31,888 nucleotides of DNA. Source: a virus. The translations under genes and the position numbers were made by a program. The notes below the pieces were generated by a model. The model had not been told where the DNA came from. It ran no database searches and saw only the letters and a list, made by a program, of their open reading frames with translations. Shown here one piece after another: positions 8,167 through 13,997 of the stretch. The stretch covers positions 1 to 31,888 of the IMG/VR virus record IMGVR_UViG_3300035099_000053, one strand, 5' to 3'. The first letter of the stretch is position 1. Each line of letters opens with the position of its first letter.

Positions 8167-8307
8167 TTAAATAGTTTTAACTTTTGGGAATTTAAAAGGA
8201 CGTACCTTTGGAGAGATTAAAACAGGAAGTTTCTCTTTTTTGGTAAGTTTAGAAACTGTAGGCCATTTAATTTTCAATGGTTTAATAGTTAAACCTTTCG
8301 TCGCCAT
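8167..8307 (-). CDS. 46-residue lysine-rich miniprotein
   Basis: ATG at 8307 overlaps the stop of the upstream gene (TAATG), and the frame runs 46 codons. The product is very basic with alternating Lys/Pro and hydrophobic residues (GLTIKPLKIKWPTVSK). It is one of several tiny basic proteins in this stretch. It could bind nucleic acid, but no motif is present. Confidence 0.5.
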   Translation of the reverse strand: MATKGLTIKPLKIKWPTVSKLTKKEKLPVLISPKVRPFKFPKVKTI

Positions 8308-8522
8308 TATTTCTTTTTTCGCTCCTTATATTTGGACTCGACAGTTTGCCAATAAGCAGATCCTGCAACTTTCTTTGCTCTAGCTTTACTTAATCCCTGG
8401 GCTTCGGCTTTCTTCATAATCTTTTCAAAAGTTTCAGGCTTCATAATGGCCCCAGGCGCTTGCCTACTGCGCCATGCTAACATATCAGAACCTTCTCGTC
8501 GTTTTGGTTTTCCTCTTGGCAT
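8307..8522 (-). CDS. Small basic phage protein
   Basis: A 71-residue product starting at ATG 8522, six bases downstream of AAGGAG; a TTG two codons earlier is less likely. It begins MPRGKPKRREGSDMLAWR and continues with the helical MKPETFEKIMKKAEAQGLSKARAKKVAGSAYW. The second half resembles a small conserved phage domain of unknown role. Strongly basic C-terminus (ERKKK). Confidence 0.5.
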   Translation of the reverse strand: MPRGKPKRREGSDMLAWRSRQAPGAIMKPETFEKIMKKAEAQGLSKARAKKVAGSAYWQTVESKYKERKKK

Positions 8523-8534
8523 AATCAAACTCCT

Positions 8535-8717
8535 TTAAACTCTTGGATTTTTAACGATAGTTTTCCTTTTTGCTGATCGGCTTAATATCTGCATGCCTTT
8601 TTCTTTGGATTTGCGCGCCTCTTCTCGTCCTCCAGATAAATCCGGCCAATGAGGTTTAGATGTAGTTAGAGGCGTTCCCCTTGTACCAAGTCCAGCGTAT
8701 CCTAATCTACTGCCCAT
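8535..8717 (-). CDS. 60-residue basic protein
   Basis: The product is rich in Gly, Arg and Lys with no recognisable domain (MGSRLGYAGLGTRGTPL at the start, SAKRKTIVKNPRV at the end). The start codon overlaps the stop of the protease gene by one base. It belongs to the run of small basic proteins between the protease and terS. Function unknown. Confidence 0.45.
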   Translation of the reverse strand: MGSRLGYAGLGTRGTPLTTSKPHWPDLSGGREEARKSKEKGMQILSRSAKRKTIVKNPRV

Positions 8718-9664
8718 TATTTGTCCAATCCTGATGTTGTCAGATAACGCAGCACAACATCATTAATGCGTGTAAAATAAGAATAGAAGCCACGCACTTC
8801 ATAAGTATACTCATCAATGTCTAATGAGTATGCGCGCATCAAGCCAATCAATATAGGTTTACCGTTAACAAATGCAAAAACAGGTGAACCCGAGTCGCCT
8901 GGATAAATTTTAATATCAGTTGTTACATCTCCGGGATTAAACCAGGGCAATGCTTCAATTTTAAATGTCTTAGGAGAACAACTAATAATTTTTCCATAAC
9001 GCGCCTCATAGTACCATTCACGCTCTGGAACAATGCCTAATGGCCAAAATTCCTTTGATGGATCTTTATCTCTATATCCTGTCACAACAACAATTGCGTC
9101 ACCAACCGCGTATCCTGGCAAGTCCAAAAAAGACACAACATCATAGGGAATAGGCTTCAATAACACCTGTGAGTATAGTGGTGTCAAGATTGCAATATCG
9201 TCTTCCTGTGATATCCAAACGATCTTACATTCTATACGGAACGGCTCATTCCACGATCCAACCACAGTTATCTGATGTGTAACTTTCAAAATAGGAGTAA
9301 TTAATGAAGTTGAATTGCTAAGAAATATCTCAATAGCTTCTGGTGTTACAACATGAGCATTAGTAAGAATGTAAAGATTGCCATCGGCACCACGAACTAC
9401 AACCCCACTGCCTTGTTGTCCAAAAACGCCCTGTGCAGCTATCCACTTTGACCCGTCATCATTAAAAGTTCTTCCAAGCCCTGTGCCCCTTGTCACGACA
9501 GATACAACGGATTCAGATAAATCAACATATCTATCGGGAGCCAATCCGAACTTATCAAGCTTCCCCGGAGTCTTATCAAAAGGCCAACCACATACAGGAA
9601 AGAGCAACGCACCTCCAATCAACAAGATTGCAAGTAGACGTTTCATCTTTCCAAATACTTTCAT
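8717..9664 (-). CDS. Exported trypsin-like (HtrA/DegP-type) serine protease
   Basis: The 315-residue product carries an N-terminal signal sequence (LLAILLIGGALLFPVCG; a Cys at 25 leaves lipoprotein processing possible) and a chymotrypsin-fold protease. The triad is visible as His104 (LTNAHVV), Asp156 (EDDIAIL) and Ser258 (YPGDSGSP). There is no PDZ domain; the protein ends soon after the catalytic domain, so it is shorter than DegP. It would act in the periplasm or outside the cell. In a phage operon it might mature exported virion or fibre proteins, damage envelope proteins, or alter the host surface. The start overlaps the upstream miniprotein stop (ATGA) behind a GGAGG. Confidence 0.85.
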   Translation of the reverse strand: MKVFGKMKRLLAILLIGGALLFPVCGWPFDKTPGKLDKFGLAPDRYVDLSESVVSVVTRGTGLGRTFNDDGSKWIAAQGVFGQQGSGVVVRGADGNLYILTNAHVVTPEAIEIFLSNSTSLITPILKVTHQITVVGSWNEPFRIECKIVWISQEDDIAILTPLYSQVLLKPIPYDVVSFLDLPGYAVGDAIVVVTGYRDKDPSKEFWPLGIVPEREWYYEARYGKIISCSPKTFKIEALPWFNPGDVTTDIKIYPGDSGSPVFAFVNGKPILIGLMRAYSLDIDEYTYEVRGFYSYFTRINDVVLRYLTTSGLDK

Positions 9665-9801
9665 CTTGTTCGCCTCCTATTTTTTGACTGCTTGCCTTTC
9701 TTCTTGCGCTTCGATATGGCATGTTTCCAGTCAAGATCGGAGACACGTAAGTTAGGCAAAATGTTGGCTGTGCTAGTTAGTCCGCTTATTATTGTTGGCA
9801 T
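9661..9801 (-). CDS. 46-residue protein with polybasic tail
   Basis: The frame from ATG 9801 runs 46 codons and stops in an ATGA overlap with the protease start. It begins MPTIISGLTSTANILPNLRV and ends in a polybasic stretch (KRKKKGKQSKNRRRTR), which also contains the protease ribosome binding site. Function unknown; nucleic-acid binding is possible from charge alone. Confidence 0.45.
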   Translation of the reverse strand: MPTIISGLTSTANILPNLRVSDLDWKHAISKRKKKGKQSKNRRRTR

Positions 9802-9860
9802 AATTAAGTTCCCTCTACCCACCCTCGCGCTTTCCATTACTCATCGCGCTACGCTCTATC

Positions 9861-10034
9861 TTATTTCCTAGGTTTCTTGGGCTTCTTATTACCGCGCCAG
9901 CCGTGCTCACCTGCAAGTCTAGCCCGGATAGATGCCCTAGCCTTTTCCTGGCTATCTGAGTGACCGACGACTTTGCCTGTATCTCGTCGATATATCACCC
10001 ATTTTCCGCCTTCTTTTTTCAGTCCGTAAGGCAT
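9861..10034 (-). CDS. Small conserved phage protein (MPYGLKK type)
   Basis: The 57-residue product MPYGLKKEGGKWVIYRRDTG, then KVVGHSDSQEKARASIRARL, follows a small domain widespread in phages and some bacteria, in which a Lys/Gly beta-hairpin is followed by a helix. The chosen ATG at 10034 sits behind GGAGGAAAAATT. It overlaps the 3' end of the HTH gene in another frame by 83 bases. Biochemical role unknown. Confidence 0.6.
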   Translation of the reverse strand: MPYGLKKEGGKWVIYRRDTGKVVGHSDSQEKARASIRARLAGEHGWRGNKKPKKPRK

Positions 10035-10404
10035 AATTTTTCCTCCCATTAATATAAGATTTCGTGGCCTTTTTATGCTTTCGTATTAGGTCTCGCACAT
10101 TTTCTCTTGTAATTCCTAATAGTTGTGCAATCTCCTTTCTTGATAGTCCAGCTCTTAAAAGCGTGGCCACTTTTTGATGTTTCTTTAACATTTCAAAGGC
10201 TTGCAAAGCTTTTTTCTTATTCTCAAATATTTCTTTATCCGCCGTGGATGGTTGCCAACCAATCCCTGGCTCATGACGTAAAAGTTCGGCAATATCTACA
10301 TTATCTTGCTCAACATATAATAGTGCTTCTGGGCAAAGAGATATACACCATTCTCGCTTTGAGCATTCTACACAAAATTTATTGTCTAAAGTTGCCATAC
10401 TCAC
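9952..10404 (-). CDS. HTH regulator, sigma-70 region 4-like
   Basis: The 150-residue product has a Cys-rich N-terminus (CVECSKREWCISLCPEA) that may bind a metal. At about residues 85-115 is a helix-turn-helix LSRKEIAQLLGITRENVRDL of the sigma-70 region 4/LuxR type, followed by a long Arg/Lys-rich tail. It is probably a DNA-binding regulator of phage transcription. The start is a GTG overlapping the upstream stop (GTGA) or an ATG two codons later. The tail overlaps the next gene, so its last residues are less certain. Confidence 0.65.
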   Translation of the reverse strand: MSMATLDNKFCVECSKREWCISLCPEALLYVEQDNVDIAELLRHEPGIGWQPSTADKEIFENKKKALQAFEMLKKHQKVATLLRAGLSRKEIAQLLGITRENVRDLIRKHKKATKSYINGRKNYALRTEKRRRKMGDISTRYRQSRRSLR

Positions 10405-10658
10405 GCTGGTAGAATCAATGGACTAGATCGAGCTTTAACCTTCCGTCTCCTAATAGAATCTGGGCAAAATACATTGCCACAAGTTGGACATTCAAGCCAA
10501 CCCATTGGAGGAGGAAGCATAACAACATATTGGAAATCTTTAGTCAATGTCCCACAGAGAGGACATTTATCATTTTCCATTTCCTTGCTCATAGCAAGTT
10601 CTTCTTCCTCTAATTGCTTAATATCTTCTTCTTTCTTCTTTGCCATTTCTTCTGACAT
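10401..10658 (-). CDS. Zinc-ribbon miniprotein
   Basis: Starting at ATG 10658 behind AAGGAGATTATT, the 85-residue product has an acidic coiled segment (MAKKKEEDIKQLEEEELAMS) and then a zinc ribbon, CPLCG and, about 33 residues later, CPTCG. A longer reading to 10754 lacks a ribosome binding site and would run over the upstream gene. Function unknown; adaptor-like zinc ribbons are common in phage operons. Confidence 0.6.
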   Translation of the reverse strand: MSEEMAKKKEEDIKQLEEEELAMSKEMENDKCPLCGTLTKDFQYVVMLPPPMGWLECPTCGNVFCPDSIRRRKVKARSSPLILPA

Positions 10659-10668
10659 AATAATCTCC

Positions 10669-10830
10669 TTAAGGTTCGGGTTCAATATCACTCCAATGTG
10701 AGGAATCCTCACGTCGCCCTTGATGCCATCCAGACATATCCTGCCACCTATCATATCTTATAGCTTGGTAGGCCGCCCATGCCATCGGTAAAACCAAAGT
10801 TATTAATAAAAACAAGATTACCCAAATCAT
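10669..10830 (-). CDS. Single-span membrane miniprotein
   Basis: Start ATG 10830 follows GGAGGAACT directly. The 53-residue product has one N-terminal membrane helix (MIWVILFLLITLVLPMAWAA) and a charged tail with Asp/Trp/His. An in-frame start at 10863 would need to overlap more of the upstream gene. It could be a spanin-like or envelope-anchored accessory protein, but no lipobox or partner was recognised. Confidence 0.5.
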   Translation of the reverse strand: MIWVILFLLITLVLPMAWAAYQAIRYDRWQDMSGWHQGRREDSSHWSDIEPEP

Positions 10831-11009
10831 AGTTCCTCCACAATAATTTCCACCACTGGACAATCAGAATAATATTCAAGATCAGGAATCCTGCATTTCA
10901 AATAAGAACACCAGAAGTCAAATAGAAAAGGGCAATTAACACACTTTCTGTTAGGATGAAAAGTTTTCTTATTCTTAAAGTCCAATGTTCCTAAAAGTTT
11001 AGTTTTCAT
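10827..11009 (-). CDS. Cys-rich miniprotein
   Basis: The 60-residue product holds six cysteines in the order CVNCPFLFDFWCSYLKC and DCP, a likely metal-binding or iron-sulfur-like knot, with an acidic C-terminus. The start overlaps the carboxypeptidase 3' end and the stop overlaps the next start. I do not recognise the family. Confidence 0.5.
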   Translation of the reverse strand: MKTKLLGTLDFKNKKTFHPNRKCVNCPFLFDFWCSYLKCRIPDLEYYSDCPVVEIIVEEL

Positions 11010-11805
11010 AAAACTCCTTCACCGTCATTTCAATGAATTTATCTATAATGGCTGTATTAGCATTTATTCGTTTGTTAAGCTGAACGCCTTTGGCAGGCGT
11101 CTCAGTAGCCAAAGCATGTCTACAACCTTGATGCATTCTAAAATCTTCATAAGAACCATCACATAGATTAAAGACAATTCCTTCTTTAACGGTTACTGGT
11201 TCTGTTTGGCCATATAGGACTACACTGCTACCATTTGTTACTACTCCGTTACCATCTCCATATCTCGGAAAGAACCTATCTTCTACATCTCTAATAGCCA
11301 GCGCCAATGGACTGGGCTGGGTACCATTTTCATAATCATAAATATAATATTCATTGGCTGTCACATCTTCATGCAAATCCAGGAATCCATCCCGCGATAA
11401 CCTTCTCAATATTACTTCATTAGCCAATAGAATCTGACCTTCCTCTGAAGGAGCATCACCTAATTCGGGATGGCAGAAGCCACAATTAGTCTTTTGATTT
11501 TTATTATTATATCTCTGCCCGATATTAAAACCAACCGGATTTACAACTGGAATAAAAGAAATATCAATATTCGTTGGAATTGATTTTGATTCTAACCATC
11601 GTATAATTGTCAATGGTCCCGCCTTTTCTTCCCCATGAAAACCCGCACATATTAAAATATGTGGCTTACGCTTATCATAAATCATATTAGTCCGGATCAA
11701 CCAAATAGGCAAATCTTCGGCTGTACCTAAAATATAGAGCCATAGATGCTTAATAGGAGCAATCCTTAACAATCTCTTATTAAGAGAGGGAAACAACGCG
11801 CTCAT
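10999..11805 (-). CDS. M14-type zinc carboxypeptidase
   Basis: The 268-residue enzyme has the zinc ligands of the M14/succinylglutamate desuccinylase fold: HGEE with His57 and Glu60, and His145 in FLDLHED. The likely catalytic Glu235 lies in ATETPA. The motif IPVVNPVGFN between them matches the family's substrate region. Such enzymes remove a terminal amino acid or acyl group. In a phage operon with a permuted NlpC/P60 enzyme, a peptidoglycan-peptide cutter (endolysin or virion lysin) is the most natural reading, although no wall-binding domain is present. The start overlaps the upstream stop as ATGA with AAGGAG a few bases ahead. Confidence 0.8.
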   Translation of the reverse strand: MSALFPSLNKRLLRIAPIKHLWLYILGTAEDLPIWLIRTNMIYDKRKPHILICAGFHGEEKAGPLTIIRWLESKSIPTNIDISFIPVVNPVGFNIGQRYNNKNQKTNCGFCHPELGDAPSEEGQILLANEVILRRLSRDGFLDLHEDVTANEYYIYDYENGTQPSPLALAIRDVEDRFFPRYGDGNGVVTNGSSVVLYGQTEPVTVKEGIVFNLCDGSYEDFRMHQGCRHALATETPAKGVQLNKRINANTAIIDKFIEMTVKEFYEN

Positions 11806-11930
11806 ATACTCTCCTTATAACATTCAGCACAAGCTGGATATTCATTTAAAAACTTGAACCAATCCCGGCCATAAGCTTGGTACTTCTTGCCACAGAATAT
11901 ACACTCAACCTGCCAATCAGAATTCTTCAT
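11802..11930 (-). CDS. 42-residue zinc-finger miniprotein
   Basis: ATG 11930 lies inside the end of the upstream gene and the frame ends in ATGA overlap with the carboxypeptidase. The product has two CxxC knuckles (CIFC at residues 10-13 and CAEC near 34-37), with aromatic residues between them. The four-cysteine pattern argues that it is real despite its size. Function unknown. Confidence 0.55.
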   Translation of the reverse strand: MKNSDWQVECIFCGKKYQAYGRDWFKFLNEYPACAECYKESI

Positions 11931-12267
11931 CTTTTAATACCCCAGCAGATCGTAAAGCTGCCCCAATCTTAGGACCCAAGCCATCCAAGTAATCATGATC
12001 AAATACAAATAAATATCTGTCATTAACTCCATGAGGGCTACTATCTTTATAACGTTTATAATCTTCTACTAATATGGCCTCTAAAATCTCATGTATTAAC
12101 ATATTGACCTGATGAGCTTTGTCTTTCCATTGTGTTCCAATTGTAATAACACCATGACCACTATGGCCCCTAGTAGAAAATTCGGCTCCTAATGTCCTCG
12201 GATTCTTTTTTAATATCCACTGCTTAGAACAAATTTCAATGTGTCGATGTCCTTTTTTATTTTTCAT
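11917..12267 (-). CDS. HExxE metallopeptidase-like phage protein
   Basis: The 116-residue product has NMLIHEILEAILVEDYKRY at about residues 54-72. That is an HEILE helix like the zinc-binding helix of a gluzincin, but with Glu in place of the second His. Late His/Asp residues (DHDYLD) might complete a site. Proteins of this pattern recur in phages without proven activity. It overlaps neighbours by four and fourteen bases. Confidence 0.55.
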   Translation of the reverse strand: MKNKKGHRHIEICSKQWILKKNPRTLGAEFSTRGHSGHGVITIGTQWKDKAHQVNMLIHEILEAILVEDYKRYKDSSPHGVNDRYLFVFDHDYLDGLGPKIGAALRSAGVLKDEEF

Positions 12268-12572
12268 CTAATGTCCTTATTTAAGACCTCATCTAATGTA
12301 GCATTGGCAGAATCCACATAATAGTGAGCTACCACCTTGCCCATAGCCAACACATGATACTTCACATTATGTCTGTGAAGCCAGCCAACTGTCATATCAT
12401 AATTATACCAGCCCCTGCCAGTATATATAATAACTTGCCAGCCCTTATCATATAACCTATTGACTTTCATAATATTTTCTGGCATAGGCTTGGCTGACGA
12501 ATAATGTTCGGGAGAAACCGGCTCACATAGTGTGCCATCTAAGTCAACGGCTACTGTCCATTTTAGCTTCAT
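12264..12572 (-). CDS. HAD-like phosphatase
   Basis: A 102-residue minimal HAD-fold protein. Motif I is VAVDLDGTL with Asp10 and Asp12, motif II is IIYTGRG, and VDSANATLDE stands near the place of the acidic motif IV. There is no cap domain, so a small or polymeric phosphorylated substrate is possible. HAD proteins of this size are frequent in phages, where they may trim nucleotide or polynucleotide 3' phosphates; the substrate here is unknown. It starts with ATGA overlap with the upstream gene. Confidence 0.75.
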   Translation of the reverse strand: MKLKWTVAVDLDGTLCEPVSPEHYSSAKPMPENIMKVNRLYDKGWQVIIYTGRGWYNYDMTVGWLHRHNVKYHVLAMGKVVAHYYVDSANATLDEVLNKDIR

Positions 12573-12745
12573 AATATTTTTTTAATCCAAGTCGAAAGCC
12601 TACTTTTGAAACCTTCTTTTTCTGTCATTCCCTTAAGAGTTGAAACAATATGCTTTACCAAATCAGTACACATTGCACATCTATCAGGAATCGGCAACTC
12701 AAAAGCTAATTCTTTTCTACACCATTTTTCTAGTTTACAGTTCAC
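12569..12745 (-). CDS. 58-residue Cys-containing miniprotein
   Basis: A GTG start overlaps the preceding stop as GTGA and the frame ends as ATGA on the HAD start, so both junctions look coupled. Cysteines at residues 3, 9, 23 and 26 (CAMC) could form a small metal site. The remainder is basic and helical. Function unknown. Confidence 0.5.
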   Translation of the reverse strand: MNCKLEKWCRKELAFELPIPDRCAMCTDLVKHIVSTLKGMTEKEGFKSRLSTWIKKIL

Positions 12746-12927
12746 TTCGCTTTACCATCCTCTGTGGCATATCCATATAAATCCGTATGCCGCCTATATT
12801 TATTAAAGCATTCCATACAAATATACCAATCAAATATTTTAACTTTCTTAGCCCCACAGATCTCACAAATCTTTGCATATTTGGTATCTAGCCTAATAAT
12901 CTTTCCCAGATTCGTCTGATTATCCAT
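12742..12927 (-). CDS. Zinc-ribbon miniprotein
   Basis: Starting at ATG 12927, the 61-residue product has CEICG and CMEC separated by about 16 residues with a basic/aromatic stretch between them, a typical small zinc ribbon. A longer in-frame reading to 12993 is open but has no ribosome binding site and would lie mostly inside the upstream membrane-protein gene. Function unknown. Confidence 0.5.
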   Translation of the reverse strand: MDNQTNLGKIIRLDTKYAKICEICGAKKVKIFDWYICMECFNKYRRHTDLYGYATEDGKAK

Positions 12928-13022
12928 TCTATTGTGACCCATAGCATAAATCCAAATATAGAAATGAGAATAAGGAACATTAATATTAGGCATCCAATAA
13001 GAATATATTCATGGCCTGTCAT
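12888..13022 (-). CDS. 44-residue membrane miniprotein
   Basis: The frame from ATG 13022 encodes one hydrophobic helix (YILIGCLILMFLILISIFGF) and a short amphipathic Arg/Trp tail. It starts in ATGA overlap with the TRASH-like gene stop, which supports translation, and overlaps the next gene by 40 bases in another frame. Function unknown. Confidence 0.45.
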   Translation of the reverse strand: MTGHEYILIGCLILMFLILISIFGFMLWVTIEWIIRRIWERLLG

Positions 13023-13192
13023 CGTCCCATCTCCTCGTACCTTTTAATAAATTCCTTTACACAATCTGAAGAACATAAATAGAACCGTTGGCTATAATAG
13101 ACTAACTGATGCTGAGTCTTATCCTGACTCACAGGCCTTCCACAGTTTATACATTTTTGTCCATCAGCAGCCTTAGCTTTTTTATCGTTCAT
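13019..13192 (-). CDS. TRASH/YHS-like zinc-binding miniprotein
   Basis: The first gene of the leftward operon encodes 57 residues with CINCGRPV near 14-21 and then YSQRFYLCSSDCVKEF. The spacing of Cys pairs with FYLCSxxC matches the TRASH/YHS metal-sensing zinc finger. It may be a transcription adaptor or metal carrier. The ATG lies about 12 bases downstream of the predicted transcription start, with only a weak GGGA ahead of it. Confidence 0.55.
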   Translation of the reverse strand: MNDKKAKAADGQKCINCGRPVSQDKTQHQLVYYSQRFYLCSSDCVKEFIKRYEEMGR

Positions 13193-13207
13193 AATTATCC
13201 CTATATA

Positions 13208-13243
13208 TTATATATACCAAAACTTGGAAATTTGTGACAAATT
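13208..13243 (-). promoter_or_regulatory. Leftward promoter with palindromic operator, copy A
   Basis: On the minus strand TTGTCA (13240-13235) and TATATA (13216-13211) are 18 bases apart; an overlapping TATAAT lies at 13213-13208. The -35 box is inside a near-perfect palindrome AATTTGTGACAAATT. The same arrangement recurs at 26659-26692 and 28264-28293. It should drive the whole leftward operon. Confidence 0.65.
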
Positions 13244-13279
13244 ATTTTATTTATGAAATTTCCCCGAAATCCCCCTCAA

Positions 13280-13303
13280 AATACCCCCCAAGTGACGGAA
13301 TTT
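13280..13303 (+). repeat. 24-base direct repeat, copy 1 (core TGACGGAATT)
   Basis: Bases AATACCCCCCAAGTGACGG followed by AATTT recur at 13359-13382 with one difference (A to G). A related inverted version, TTCCGTCAGGTGGGGG, lies at 27558-27574, directly before the HNH gene. A protein-binding iteron or operator is the likely meaning. Confidence 0.6.
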
Positions 13304-13358
13304 TTACATAGTCTATGAGCCTCTCTCATAAGTTTTATAGGGAACCCCCTGGTTGGGA

Positions 13359-13382
13359 AATACCCCCCAGGTGACGGAATTT
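13359..13382 (+). repeat. 24-base direct repeat, copy 2
   Basis: Second copy of the ACCCCCCA(A/G)GTGACGGAATT repeat, starting 79 bases after the first and in the same orientation. The spacing is between seven and eight helical turns. Confidence 0.6.
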
Positions 13383-13425
13383 CCGCAGGTTTCGTAAGTT
13401 GGGGGGGAAATGACATCTTTGTTTT

Positions 13426-13446
13426 GGTAGGGTAGGGGGTAGGGGG
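13426..13446 (+). other. G-quadruplex-like run
   Basis: Four G tracts of 2, 3, 5 and 5 are separated by TA each time, with a further run of seven G at 13401-13407. The layout could fold as an intramolecular quadruplex on the plus strand; folding itself cannot be shown from sequence. Confidence 0.4.
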
Positions 13447-13551
13447 CTTAATAGTGGTATAGTCTTGTCAGACTTCTCATCTCTCTGTATCCATTTTAAT
13501 ACAGAGATTTGACATTCCTTAAAGGTTTTAAAGACTTAACCCTTGTCTGAC

Positions 13552-13580
13552 TTGACAAAGCCCGCCGTCATGATTATATT
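13552..13580 (+). promoter_or_regulatory. Rightward sigma-70-type promoter P1
   Basis: TTGACA (13552-13557) and TATATT (13575-13580) are separated by 17 bases, an almost ideal promoter. Its -10 surroundings (ATGATTATATTT) are repeated in the second promoter 113 bases downstream. Confidence 0.65.
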
Positions 13581-13604
13581 TCCGTCAAAATTGGATAGGT
13601 TTAA

Positions 13605-13655
13605 AAAGATTTGGCAGATTTAATTGCCATTTCTTTAAAGATTTCGCAGATTTAA
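13605..13655 (+). repeat. Two 19-base repeats between the tandem promoters
   Basis: AAAGATTTGGCAGATTTAA (13605-13623) and AAAGATTTCGCAGATTTAA (13637-13655) differ in one base and are 32 bases apart, about three helical turns. They lie just upstream of promoter P2, a natural place for an activator or repressor pair. Confidence 0.55.
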
Positions 13656-13665
13656 AAGATTTTAC

Positions 13666-13693
13666 TTGACAAATTGAAAAAAATGATTATATT
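13666..13693 (+). promoter_or_regulatory. Rightward sigma-70-type promoter P2
   Basis: TTGACA (13666-13671) and TATATT (13688-13693) are separated by 16 bases, placing a transcription start near 13700. This is immediately upstream of the hairpin-dense block and is the best candidate promoter of the large structured RNA. Confidence 0.65.
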
Positions 13694-13997
13694 TTCGTGC
13701 AAGGAGGTAAAAAGTTGAGAAGATTTTGATGACAGATAGGATGAAGAAGAGGGTTATTTTAGCCTTTTCTTCATTCTCATAACGAGGTTTTAGAATTTGC
13801 ACCTCAAAGCAAGCAGATTGTCGCCGCGTTGCCTTGATATGGCAAGGCAGTTGCGGTGCTGGCACGCTTCAACCCACTACGGGAATTTACGCGTGACTAT
13901 CCAGCATAGACGATGGTAGGATAGTCGTCAAGAAGGGTCCAACATGACCACTGGACATTTAAGCCATACATTACCATCTGGGTCATGACGAGATGGT

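Larger units (their letters stand above)
13244..13551. other. Non-coding control region, possible replication origin
   Basis: No coding frame is convincing here. The region holds C-rich tracts up to about 13368 and G-rich tracts after 13401 on the same strand. It also has two copies of a 24-base repeat, a G-quadruplex-like run at 13426-13446 and a 9-bp hairpin at 13482-13490/13499-13507. A compositional switch at the point where two operons diverge is compatible with an origin, but none of this proves one. Confidence 0.35.

Noticed and set aside
13729-13782. 17-codon leader ORF (MTDRMKKR...) after P2
   Set aside because: A strong AGGAGGT lies upstream, but the ORF coincides with a 12-bp hairpin and has no further support; kept only as part of the RNA.
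13820-13860. tRNA-like fold
   Set aside because: The stem-loop is a single hairpin without the T-loop and acceptor arrangement; no tRNA was found anywhere.
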